From Bog-159 sp963709155 (lineage in GTDB: Bacteria; Acidobacteriota; Terriglobia; Bryobacterales; Bryobacteraceae), in assembly GCA_963709155.1 (NCBI GenBank), contig CAVPVD010000007.1, positions 1 through 64,000 of the forward strand: a DNA stretch of 64,000 bases, written 5' to 3'. Shown one piece after another: positions 9,368 through 18,036 of this stretch; position 1 is the first letter of the stretch, and each line of letters starts with the position of its first letter. Both the position numbers and the translations under genes were made by a program. A model generated the notes under the pieces. That model ran no database searches. It saw nothing but the letters and a program-made list of their open reading frames with translations, and was not told the DNA's origin.

Positions 9368-10729
9368 ATGTGTTTTCGGAAAATGCTGTGGGTGGTTGGC
9401 TTGTGCGTCGCGGGATTGATGCCCGCGATAGCGCAGGAAGATCTTCCCGCGATGCTCAAAGCCGGCGACGATCTGGCGCAGCGGCAGGAGTGGATCAAGG
9501 CCACGGAGGTTTATACCAAGGCGACAGTGGCCTACCCTTCGCAGGCGATCGGATTCGAGCGGCTGGGCGATCTCTACCGGAAGACTGGCGTCTTTTCCCG
9601 CGCGGCGGAGAATTACCGCAAAGCGCTCGAATTGGCTCCCGGCGACGAGCGATTGGGTGCGCTGCTCCGATCGTGCGAGCGGGCTGCCAGGGAACAGGCG
9701 GACGGCGTAGTGCAGGCGGGCACCTTTCGGGATCTCGCCGCGGCCGTGAGAGGCATACAGCCGAAGACCGTACCGGCCAGCGAGGGCGAAGGCGAGACAA
9801 TCCCGTTTCACATCAACTTTCCGCGCAACAAGTATCTGATCGGCGATCTGGATAGCACCGCCCGGCGCCAGCTCGACGAGGTAGCGGACCTGCTGATGTC
9901 GCCGGAGTGGCGCGACCGGCGGCCGCTGATCGTCGAAGGGCACACTTGCAGTTGCGGAAGCGATGCCGCCAACCTGGTCCTCGGGCAGAAACGCGCTGAA
10001 GCGGTGCTGGAGTATCTGATTTCGAAGGACGCCTTAAGAAAGGCGGATGCCACGGCCGTTTCCATGGGCAAATCGAACCCGGTGGTGGCGTCCGCCAACG
10101 AGAACCTCAGCGCGGAGGCCTGCGCCCGGGACGAAGCGCACAATCAGAACCGCCGCGTGATCATCAAGGAGGCGCACGGATCCGCGGCGCCCCTGGTGAC
10201 GTTTTGGTACCGGCCCATGGGCGCCGAGACGCTACGGCCCCTGACGGATGGGTCGGTGTTGTATCGCAAAGATGAGATCCGGGTGAAAGTGCAAGCCCCA
10301 AATCCGTTGTTCGCTTACGTGGTTCACCATGGTCCGGACAATGCCTGGGAGGTTCTTTACCCGCGGCCGGGAGCACCGGACGCCGCGCTTCTGCCGGCGG
10401 ATGCCCGGCGGGACGGCCATTGGATTCCCGGCGCGGACGCGGGCTTCGCGGTGCAGGGAAAGCCCGGCGACGAGGAGGCCCTGGTGTATCTGAGCGCGGC
10501 CCCCATCCCGGAGTTTGAAATGAAGGCGAAGCCGAGGGTGGTGAATGTGCCTCCGCCCACGCCGCCGCACCCACCCAAAACGCAGGAGCGTGTGGATTCG
10601 TCCCAGGCGCAAGTGGGCATTAAAGAAGTGGAATTGCGCAGCCTGGCGGCTCCGGCGGCGATGAAACTGGCCGGACCGCCGCATGCGGGCACGCCCGCGG
10701 CCATTGTAAAATTCAAATCGCATGATTAA
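9368..10729 (+). CDS. Exported TPR-OmpA-DUF4384 protein
   Basis: A 453-residue product from the ATG at 9368. A signal peptide (1-23, ending AIAQ) is followed by TPR-like repeats (about 24-110), an OmpA-like peptidoglycan-binding domain (about 145-268: IVEGHTCSCGSDAANLVLGQ and a closing NQNRRV), and a DUF4384-like domain (about 280-400). The tail is Pro-rich. The OmpA domain suggests attachment to peptidoglycan in the periplasm. Neighbours encode a VWA lipoprotein, a DUF4384 protein and a caspase-like peptidase, so it may tether this assembly to the cell wall. The product of a longer frame from 9044 would overlap the preceding gene. Confidence 0.8.
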   Translation: MCFRKMLWVVGLCVAGLMPAIAQEDLPAMLKAGDDLAQRQEWIKATEVYTKATVAYPSQAIGFERLGDLYRKTGVFSRAAENYRKALELAPGDERLGALLRSCERAAREQADGVVQAGTFRDLAAAVRGIQPKTVPASEGEGETIPFHINFPRNKYLIGDLDSTARRQLDEVADLLMSPEWRDRRPLIVEGHTCSCGSDAANLVLGQKRAEAVLEYLISKDALRKADATAVSMGKSNPVVASANENLSAEACARDEAHNQNRRVIIKEAHGSAAPLVTFWYRPMGAETLRPLTDGSVLYRKDEIRVKVQAPNPLFAYVVHHGPDNAWEVLYPRPGAPDAALLPADARRDGHWIPGADAGFAVQGKPGDEEALVYLSAAPIPEFEMKAKPRVVNVPPPTPPHPPKTQERVDSSQAQVGIKEVELRSLAAPAAMKLAGPPHAGTPAAIVKFKSHD

Positions 10730-10749
10730 TCTGTTATGAGGTAATCGAG

Positions 10750-12042
10750 ATGCGGCGGATGTTTCATATCGGGTTTATGCTCCTGCTGGCGGGCGCTGGT
10801 TTGGCCCAACAGCCGGTGGCTTCCATTTCGCCGGTTTACGGTGAAATCCGGCAGGCGCTGGTGATAGGAAATAGCCAGCATCCGACGGTTCCTCTGGCGA
10901 ATCCCGTGAACGACGCGCGTGCGATGGGGGACGCGCTGAAAGACCTCGACTTCCAGGTCACGCTGCTTCTCGACGCGACCGGCGTAGAGATGGATCGCGC
11001 AGTTAAAACGTTCGTGGACAATATACAACCGGACGCAGTACTTGTCGTGTATTTTGCGGGCCACGGCGTGGAGCTCGACGGGATTAACTATTTGATTCCG
11101 ATAGACCTGTCCCCGGAGGACGAGTCAGACGTCAAATATAAAGCGACCAACGTAAGTCAACTGCTGGACAAGCTGGAACGTTCTCCAGCCAGGATCCGGC
11201 TCCTGATCCTGGACGCGTGCCGCAATAATCCCTATGAAAAGATCCGTGCCCTCGGCAAGGGTGGGCTGGCTGATGTGGATGAAGTCACAGGCAGTTATGT
11301 GGCGTTCGCCACCGGCGCTGGCAAGGTTGCCCGCGACGGAATTCCCGCGGACCAGGGGGGCAGGACGGCCGGAGCAGCGCGGACCGCGCCGGACAAGCAG
11401 GGGGCCGGCCACAGCGTCTTCACCGCGGAACTCCTAAAGGAACTGAAAAAGAAGCAACGCGGAGCCACAGTGGACGACGTTTTCACGCATGTGAGAGGAG
11501 AGGTTTCGTACATCACCAAAGGCAAACAAGTGCCATTTTCAAATAGCGGCCTCATGGGGACGTGGTATCCATTCGGCCCCGCCACGCCTCCCCCGCCGCC
11601 CGACCCTTCTGCATACGACATCAAGGCTTCGATAAATACCGTTGAGACCGCCGCGGGGCTGATAGCGAATGGCAGCAATGCCGAAGCCCTTGAGGCCCTC
11701 AACTCCGCCATTCGCTCCGATTGGAAGAATTCGGACGCCTACATTTATCGCGGCATCCTCTACGGCATCGAGGGGAAGCCGGCCGACGAGCTGAACGATT
11801 TTTCGGAAGCGATAAAGGTCGATCCCGCCAACGACCGGGCCCATTTGAATCGCGCGCTGGCTCTGCAGAGCGCGGGTAGATGCCTCGAAGCCATCGCGGA
11901 TTTCGATCAGGCCGCCGCGAAAGCGCCTGCAAACGGCGCAATCTATCGCTACCGCGCGGCGTGCCAGGCTGAGATCGGGAAATATGTCGAAGCAGAAGAG
12001 GATCGGCTAAAGGCCGCCGCGCTCGAAGGAGAGCGGAAGTGA
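10750..12042 (+). CDS. Exported caspase-like (C14) peptidase with TPR tail
   Basis: A 430-residue product. A signal peptide (1-20, LLLAGAGLAQ) is followed by a caspase/metacaspase p20 domain (about 33-250) with RQALVIGNSQ, catalytic His105 in YFAGHG and Cys157 in ILDACRNNP, both intact. Residues about 295-425 form TPR repeats. Most bacterial caspase homologues act in signalling or defence in the cytoplasm; the signal peptide here points to the periplasm. It is preceded by OmpA/DUF4384 genes and overlaps the FGE-fold gene by 4 bp (GTGA). The substrate is unknown; the CHAT proteases encoded nearby are possible partners. Confidence 0.85.
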   Translation: MRRMFHIGFMLLLAGAGLAQQPVASISPVYGEIRQALVIGNSQHPTVPLANPVNDARAMGDALKDLDFQVTLLLDATGVEMDRAVKTFVDNIQPDAVLVVYFAGHGVELDGINYLIPIDLSPEDESDVKYKATNVSQLLDKLERSPARIRLLILDACRNNPYEKIRALGKGGLADVDEVTGSYVAFATGAGKVARDGIPADQGGRTAGAARTAPDKQGAGHSVFTAELLKELKKKQRGATVDDVFTHVRGEVSYITKGKQVPFSNSGLMGTWYPFGPATPPPPPDPSAYDIKASINTVETAAGLIANGSNAEALEALNSAIRSDWKNSDAYIYRGILYGIEGKPADELNDFSEAIKVDPANDRAHLNRALALQSAGRCLEAIADFDQAAAKAPANGAIYRYRAACQAEIGKYVEAEEDRLKAAALEGERK

Positions 12043-13331
12043 GTGCGCCGGCGGCGATCGCATGGGTAGCGATTCTGATGCAAATCGCGTCCGGCCACGA
12101 TTCCCGGAAGAGCGCTCTCGAATTGAATCGGCTGGACGCCCTGATCGACTTGGCCGAGGCCCGGCGGGAGTGTTCCCGGATTCAAGGCTCTCTCGCCAAA
12201 CTGGACCAGGGGAACTTCGATGCCGCAAGCGACAAGACCCTGGAGCGCCTGAGACTACAACTGGGCGCGGCGGAAAAGACCCTCAGCGATTTGCGCTCCG
12301 GTGGGCAGGCGCCCACCGAGGATACCAAGAAGCGCGCCAAACTGATGGAGGCGCGGGTGGCTTCGTTACAGGCGAACGTGAGGATGGCGCAGACCAGCTT
12401 GCGAGAGTACTTCAAGAAGGAACTCGTGGATGCGTGTGACGAAGAAAAACGTCTAACGGCAAAGCTCAAGAGTATCCAAGTTGAAATAGACAAGCCGCCG
12501 GTCCCGCCGCCGCCCATCCCCAAGCCCGACGCGCCGCCGCCCGCGCCCGTTCCCACGCCCGTAAACGTCGCGCGGCCGCCCGCGCCCGAAATGCGGACTG
12601 TCGTGGCAAATCCCAGGGATCTGCTGGAGTACCGCTGGATCCCACCTGGCACATTTAAGATGGGCTGCGTGCCGGATGACCACCGCTGCGAAAAGGATGA
12701 ATTGCCGCGGCACGAGGTAGCCATCAAGCCCGGATTCTGGATCACCACCACTGAGGTGACGGTTAACGCCTATGTGTACCAGTTCAAGCGCGAGCCGCCG
12801 AAAACGGAAACAAATCCCAGGTGGAAGTACACCGACCTACCCGTAACCAAAGTCAAATGGCAGGATGCCGAAGATTACTGTGAGTGGGTTGGCGGCCGGC
12901 TCCCGACCGAGGCGCAGTGGGAGTATGCGGCGCGCGGGGGCGCCACGGACGACAGGACGTACCCATGGGGTAACAAGTTCGATGCGAATCGTTGTAACTC
13001 GGAGAAATACAAGGCGCGCCGCAAGGTCTATCCGGAGGCGACCCCGGTGTCTATCTTCCCCGCGAATGGCTGGAACTTGTTCGGCATGATCGGCAACGTA
13101 CGGGAGTGGGTTTTGGATGTATACAATCCGGCGAGCTATTCCGAAAAGGAGCCATCTACCGATCCGCGGGCCAGCGAACCGGGCAAAGATCGCGTGGTGC
13201 GCGGGGGGTCCTTCGGCGATGCGGAGAAGCAGTTGCGCACTTCCGCCCGAGATCACCGCCCTCCGGGCAAGTTCGACAATGCGACCGGGTTCCGCTGTGT
13301 GATCCTGCAGGAGCGGATTGACGCCAAGTAG
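12039..13331 (+). CDS. Exported FGE/SUMF1-fold protein with N-terminal coiled coil, catalytic Cys absent
   Basis: A 430-residue product with a GTG start overlapping the caspase-like gene's stop. The N-terminus (AAIAWVAILMQIASG) looks like a signal peptide. Residues about 25-150 are helical, probably coiled coil, then a Pro-rich linker (about 155-190), then an FGE-sulfatase domain (about 200-428) with PPGTFKMG, GRLPTEAQWEYAARGG, GNVREWV, VVRGGSF and GFRC. The cysteine pair used by true formylglycine-generating enzymes after the GGS motif is absent (GGSFGDAEKQLRTSARD), so it is more likely a binding or scaffold version of the fold. It ends the operon, 25 bp from the convergent CHAT gene. Confidence 0.8.
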   Translation: MSAPAAIAWVAILMQIASGHDSRKSALELNRLDALIDLAEARRECSRIQGSLAKLDQGNFDAASDKTLERLRLQLGAAEKTLSDLRSGGQAPTEDTKKRAKLMEARVASLQANVRMAQTSLREYFKKELVDACDEEKRLTAKLKSIQVEIDKPPVPPPPIPKPDAPPPAPVPTPVNVARPPAPEMRTVVANPRDLLEYRWIPPGTFKMGCVPDDHRCEKDELPRHEVAIKPGFWITTTEVTVNAYVYQFKREPPKTETNPRWKYTDLPVTKVKWQDAEDYCEWVGGRLPTEAQWEYAARGGATDDRTYPWGNKFDANRCNSEKYKARRKVYPEATPVSIFPANGWNLFGMIGNVREWVLDVYNPASYSEKEPSTDPRASEPGKDRVVRGGSFGDAEKQLRTSARDHRPPGKFDNATGFRCVILQERIDAK

Positions 13332-13356
13332 CCAGACCTAACGCCGACGGCTTGTG

Positions 13357-16300
13357 TTAGTTTGGTGCGCCGATCAGAACGAACGGCGCCCAAAAGTACG
13401 GTTTGGTGAAAGGCGTATGCGCAATCATCCACTTCTGGGCGCGCTGCAGTGCGAACGCCTTCGCGCGCGAGGAATTCTTGGCGTCGCCGGCGAGCCACTC
13501 GTTGTAAAACTGTTTCATCAGCAACGGCGTGCTGTCATCGGCCACCCTCCATTGGGTCAGCATGCTGCTTTCGGCGCCGGCCGCAAACAAAGCCCACGAC
13601 AATCCGACAATGCCTTCGCCCGCGAGGATTTCGCCGCGCGCCGTGTCGCACGCGGAAACGGTCACTAGATTGGCCTTGAGATTCCGCGACACGATCTCGC
13701 GCGCCTCCCAGACGCCGTCTCCTTTTGAAGCCGGTGGCTGGGCCAGGATAATGCCGGAATCCATGGGATTCGCCGGGTCGAAGAACGCATGCGTGGCCAG
13801 ATGGATGACGGGATAATCGTCGGCATCCCGGGTCAGTCTCTCCTCGGTAGCTTCCTTGTCCATCACCGGGCGGGCTCGAACACCCGGCAGGGCGGCGATT
13901 GCCTGCAGTTCCAGCGCGGTGTTGGGAAGCGCTTCAAACGCCCCCCGCAACGGCAGATCCACCTTACCCGAAGACCCCAACCAAGGGTTGCCCAGCAGCA
14001 GGAAGGCTGACGCGCCGTGCTTCAGCCGCGCCTGTAGCGACGGATGCCTGGCTTCGGTCGTACGTTCCATCGCGCGCAGAGCGGTAAACGATGGCGCGTA
14101 ATAGATGGCGTAGTGGTCCAGCAAATAGCTGCCTTTGGGGTCCGGCAGGGCGGCGAAAGGCACCAGCCACAGTCTGCCGTCCGGCACGATGCCGAGAGAT
14201 TTCACGCCCTTCAGCTCAGAGTAAATGGGCCCGAGAAGTTGATCGAACAGAAGGCGGCCTTCGGGACCTTTCTCGCCGTGCTTCCTGAGGCGTCCCCAAA
14301 AACTCTCCGCGAGATCGCCGATGGCTTGCCGCTTGACGGCCAGCGAACGCACGAATAACTCCGGCTCACCGCCCTGTTGCGCAGGTCCGCGGACCATAAA
14401 GAGCCATCCACCGGTTTCCTCCAGGACATACTCGATCAAGGCGGATTTATTGTCCGGCAGCAGGCTCTTTAAACCATCCAGATCGACCGGCTCGGCGCCG
14501 CCCCGTTCGACCGCCAGACGGGGGACCTTAGAGTAGACCGCGCGTTCCAATTCGTCCCGGGCCTGCAGCGCAGATTTGAGTTCCCGCGCGCGATCGGCCC
14601 GCTGTGAATACCGGACCGCAGCATCCAGGTTGGCCACGCGAGCGTCCAGCTTGCGCAGTTGGGCGCCGTCCTCGGGAGACAAATCCCCATACAAACTCAC
14701 GTTGCCGCGGGCCATAATCTCCACCAGCGTGCGGGCGCGGGCCCGCTCGGCGGTGCGCAAGGCCTCGGGCCGCCGATGGAGCGCCAGCAGGCCATTGATC
14801 GCGCAATGGTAAGGTTTCTGGTTTTGGCTGAAGAATCCGGCCTGGAGCGTAGGTTCGCCCACGGCTCCCCGCATCGTTTCCACTTGCGCGATGGCGTTTT
14901 CGCAGTCCTTCACCGACTGGTCGAATTGGCCTTCGTTCGCATGAATCGAGCCGATGCCGATATACGCGGCCGCGATGGCGTTCGGCGCTCCCAGGTTTTC
15001 CGCAATCTCACGTGCGTCATTATACGCTTCGAGCGACTCCGCCGGCCTCTTCGCGATCTGTAAGCCATCGGCTAAGGCAAGGGTGTTCAGCGCTTCGGCC
15101 ATGCGATTGCGGGTCGAATGGGCCTGGGCGCGGCCCTTGCTTGCGTACTCAATCGCCTTCTGCGAATCGCCTCTTGCCAGGGAGAGTTGCGCGAGATTAT
15201 TGAGCGTGAGATCCTGTCCGGGGCTGCCCCAAATCCCTTGTTGGATGCGCAAACATTCCGCGTATTTCAATTCGGCTTGGCCGTAATCGCCCAACTCCTG
15301 CAGCGTCGCCGCGATGTTGTGCAGGGTCTGCGCCTGCTCCATCGCCATCTTTTGCTGGACGAAGACCGGCAAGATCGCCGAGAACTCTTCGTAAGCTTGC
15401 TGAAAGCGCCCCGCATCGTTATCGAGATCGGCCAGCAGACCTCGCGATTTGGCCCGGCTGACTGGATCTTCGAGTTCAGTCGCGCGCCGCAGCGATTCCT
15501 CGGCCGCCTGCCGCGCTTCACCGAAGCGACCCAGGTACCGCAGCGCAGTTCCCCGGTTGTAGACGGCATTCTCCGCCACCGGCTTGTCCATGAACTCGCG
15601 CGCGACTTCCTGGCTTTGGGTGTACCTCTCTAACGCGCCAGAGAGATCGCCGGTATTCATCAAAAGCAGACCCAGGTCATTAAGGGTCAAGGCCTGCCCA
15701 TGATGGTCGGCAGCCTCTACTTTGAGTGCCAGGCTTTTTTCGAGCGAGTCGATGGCAGCCTTGTAGTCGCCCATAGCTTCCTGCATGGTTCCGATATTGC
15801 CCCAATCGATGGCTTGGCCCTCTTTGTCCAGCAAATCCCGATCGATATCTGTAGCCTGCGTGTAGAGATTCAGCGCGGCCTGGAATTGGCTCAACATCTG
15901 TAGGACGTTGGCTTGATTGGTTAACTCGGCGGCTTCGCCGGCCCGGTCGCCCAGTTCCCGATCGATTTTCAAGCTGTCATTAAAGGATTTCATGGCCGCG
16001 GAGAGTTGCGCGTGCTGCCGGTAAAACTCACCTATCTGCCCGATTGCCGCGGCTTCCGTGGAGCGGTCGTTGATCTCCCGTGCCAGGTCCCGGCTGGCTT
16101 CCAATTCGGCCCATGCCGTTTTGTACTCCGTGGTCAGGATGTGAATCGAGCCGGCAACCCATTGCGCCGCGGCCTCGCCCCGCCGGTCTTTCGCCCGCAC
16201 GAAAAGATCGAGCCCCTCTTGCGCCAGCTTCTTGGCGTCGCCGTAAGCGGACTGGCCGCGCAGGATCTCGGCCTTTCGCACGTCGGCCCAGCCGAGCGCC

Positions 16301-16926
16301 GCGTCGTCGTTCAACGCTGTGGCGGCTTCGATGGCAAGGCCGGCTAAGCGAAGCGCTTCTTCAGGGTGCGCGCTCCTGGCCGCGATGTGTGCCTGGTCCG
16401 CAAGAAACCGGATCAACGCCGGGGTGAGCATCGCTTTCGAGGCCGCTATCAGGCGGGTACGTTCGGACTGGGTCCCGGCTGCGATCAAGGCGCCGGCGAG
16501 TTCGGACTCCACAGGGGCGTAGCGCGAAATTTTCCATTCGCCACCCACTTTCACGCAGTTGAGTATGCGGCGCGTCCGGCCATAACCCTCGGGCGGTAGG
16601 TTGGAGACCGTATCGTAAACATCTAACGAGGAGCTCACCTCCGTGCGCGCGCGATCTGGCGCGGGGAAGGCGGTTCGTTCGATACGGGTCTCGGCGGCGG
16701 CGATCCGATTCGCCGCGAAAAGCCGGCGCAGTTCCTCGCGGGTGTTGACGAATGACGGAGAATCCACAGCCAATAGCGCCGTTGCGCCGTCCAGATCCTT
16801 TCTCGCGATGGCCTGGAAGAACCGCTGCACCAGGGTCGAGATCCGCGCGGCATCGCCTTCATCCTGTTGAAATCCGTCCGCCAGTGTCAGGAACACGAAG
16901 AAGGCAAGCGCGCAGCGTCGCATCAT
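13357..16926 (-). CDS. Exported TPR-CHAT protease
   Basis: A 1189-residue product. The first 18 residues form a short signal peptide, and residues about 20-130 a small alpha/beta domain. A long TPR superhelix (about 180-740) has many NLG/A-x-Y repeats. The C-terminal CHAT caspase-family domain (about 850-1189) carries catalytic His1046 (HLATHAFFD) and Cys1093 (SACDTARG). CHAT proteases are often activated through TPR or regulatory partners and cleave specific targets. Predicted export is unusual for a conflict-type protease. It is last in a minus-strand operon, 15 bp after the anti-sigma-like gene, and faces the caspase-like operon tail to tail. Confidence 0.88.
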   Translation of the reverse strand: MMRRCALAFFVFLTLADGFQQDEGDAARISTLVQRFFQAIARKDLDGATALLAVDSPSFVNTREELRRLFAANRIAAAETRIERTAFPAPDRARTEVSSSLDVYDTVSNLPPEGYGRTRRILNCVKVGGEWKISRYAPVESELAGALIAAGTQSERTRLIAASKAMLTPALIRFLADQAHIAARSAHPEEALRLAGLAIEAATALNDDAALGWADVRKAEILRGQSAYGDAKKLAQEGLDLFVRAKDRRGEAAAQWVAGSIHILTTEYKTAWAELEASRDLAREINDRSTEAAAIGQIGEFYRQHAQLSAAMKSFNDSLKIDRELGDRAGEAAELTNQANVLQMLSQFQAALNLYTQATDIDRDLLDKEGQAIDWGNIGTMQEAMGDYKAAIDSLEKSLALKVEAADHHGQALTLNDLGLLLMNTGDLSGALERYTQSQEVAREFMDKPVAENAVYNRGTALRYLGRFGEARQAAEESLRRATELEDPVSRAKSRGLLADLDNDAGRFQQAYEEFSAILPVFVQQKMAMEQAQTLHNIAATLQELGDYGQAELKYAECLRIQQGIWGSPGQDLTLNNLAQLSLARGDSQKAIEYASKGRAQAHSTRNRMAEALNTLALADGLQIAKRPAESLEAYNDAREIAENLGAPNAIAAAYIGIGSIHANEGQFDQSVKDCENAIAQVETMRGAVGEPTLQAGFFSQNQKPYHCAINGLLALHRRPEALRTAERARARTLVEIMARGNVSLYGDLSPEDGAQLRKLDARVANLDAAVRYSQRADRARELKSALQARDELERAVYSKVPRLAVERGGAEPVDLDGLKSLLPDNKSALIEYVLEETGGWLFMVRGPAQQGGEPELFVRSLAVKRQAIGDLAESFWGRLRKHGEKGPEGRLLFDQLLGPIYSELKGVKSLGIVPDGRLWLVPFAALPDPKGSYLLDHYAIYYAPSFTALRAMERTTEARHPSLQARLKHGASAFLLLGNPWLGSSGKVDLPLRGAFEALPNTALELQAIAALPGVRARPVMDKEATEERLTRDADDYPVIHLATHAFFDPANPMDSGIILAQPPASKGDGVWEAREIVSRNLKANLVTVSACDTARGEILAGEGIVGLSWALFAAGAESSMLTQWRVADDSTPLLMKQFYNEWLAGDAKNSSRAKAFALQRAQKWMIAHTPFTKPYFWAPFVLIGAPN

Positions 16927-16941
16927 ATGGGTCTACCTGGT

Positions 16942-18036
16942 CTACGAATTCTTGCGCAACAGCGCCAGCGAAGCCTGCATCTTGCCCGGCAGAGGCGAAG
17001 ACGGATTTAACGCGGCAAGCCGCTCGAACTGGGCCTCGGCGTCGGCATAAAGACCGTACTCCTCGTAAAGCGCGCCCAGCAGCAGCGCCGAATTGGGATA
17101 ATCCCGCTGGGCGGCGGCGATGGCCTCGGAGCCGGGTTGATTGAGCACCACGAAGGAATCCCAGTCCGAGAATCTGGAGGGGCCCGCGCCCTTGGCTTCC
17201 AGTTGCCACCGGTATAGCTCGCCCCGCGCAAGCTCCGGAGCGGTAGGCGGTAACGTGAGCGATGTCCCGGCGCCCGGGGGGCTCTGCCAGACCAGCTTCT
17301 CGCTCCGGTCCTCAATGTATACGATATAGCTCGCGGCGCCTTTGACGGGCCGCCAGGAAAAAGTCGGGCGCATGGAACTGACGGCGGTGGCAAAAGGACT
17401 CAACAGGACCGGGTCTTCCGTGGCCACTTCGGAAGGTCCGCGCTCCAGTTTCGCAGTGCGTGTGGCCGCCAGAGCCAGTTGGACGTTTTCGGGTTGCGGT
17501 ACAGCGGATTTGGTGAGAAGATCACGGACGACGACCGCCCGGGCTGATGGAAGTGCATTACCACCGGGCAACACAACCTTACCGGATCTGGTAAGTGTTA
17601 CCGGACCGCCGCCGTCGATCAGGGAAGCCTCTACCGGATCGTTCACAACTGGGATTGGCGAATGGCCTCCCGAGATACCGCGGAGATAATAACCCAGCGC
17701 GACAAGCAGGATTGCTCCCGCGGCGAATGCCGGAGTCCGGTATCGGAATCCAGGCGAGGGAGCGCGCGTAACAAGGTGGCTCCATTGCAATGCGGGCTGA
17801 ACGCGCAGCGGCGGAGACCACGGCTCCGGCCGCGGCAGGGGCGCCTCGGCAACCGGCGCCCGCGGCGTCCAGAAGGCCGGCACGTTGGCTGCCCGGTATT
17901 CGCGGCGGGCGCGCCTCACACATCGATCGCATCCCGCCAGGTGGCGTTCGAATGCGGCGGCTTCGTCTTCGGTAAAGGCGCCCGTGAGGTAATCGGATAC
18001 CTCTCCCGAAGTGTAGTGTTTCCGGTCGGAGGTCAT
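16942..18036 (-). CDS. Zinc-finger anti-sigma-like membrane protein
   Basis: A 364-residue product from the ATG at 18036, whose ATGA overlaps the upstream gene's stop; a TTG two codons earlier is the alternative. The N-terminal part has the ZAS zinc-binding pattern His32-x3-Cys36-x2-Cys39 (HLAGCDRC). A membrane segment lies at about 103-119. The periplasmic part contains a fibronectin-like beta domain (PTFSWRPVKGAASYIVYIED, about 218-290) and a TPR-like C-terminus. ZAS proteins hold ECF sigma factors at the membrane. No recognisable sigma factor precedes it; the 520-aa protein occupies that slot. Confidence 0.75.
   Translation of the reverse strand: MTSDRKHYTSGEVSDYLTGAFTEDEAAAFERHLAGCDRCVRRARREYRAANVPAFWTPRAPVAEAPLPRPEPWSPPLRVQPALQWSHLVTRAPSPGFRYRTPAFAAGAILLVALGYYLRGISGGHSPIPVVNDPVEASLIDGGGPVTLTRSGKVVLPGGNALPSARAVVVRDLLTKSAVPQPENVQLALAATRTAKLERGPSEVATEDPVLLSPFATAVSSMRPTFSWRPVKGAASYIVYIEDRSEKLVWQSPPGAGTSLTLPPTAPELARGELYRWQLEAKGAGPSRFSDWDSFVVLNQPGSEAIAAAQRDYPNSALLLGALYEEYGLYADAEAQFERLAALNPSSPLPGKMQASLALLRKNS

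Noticed and set aside
12039..13331. Functional formylglycine-generating enzyme
   Set aside because: The fold is present but the catalytic cysteine pair is not, and no sulfatase gene is nearby.
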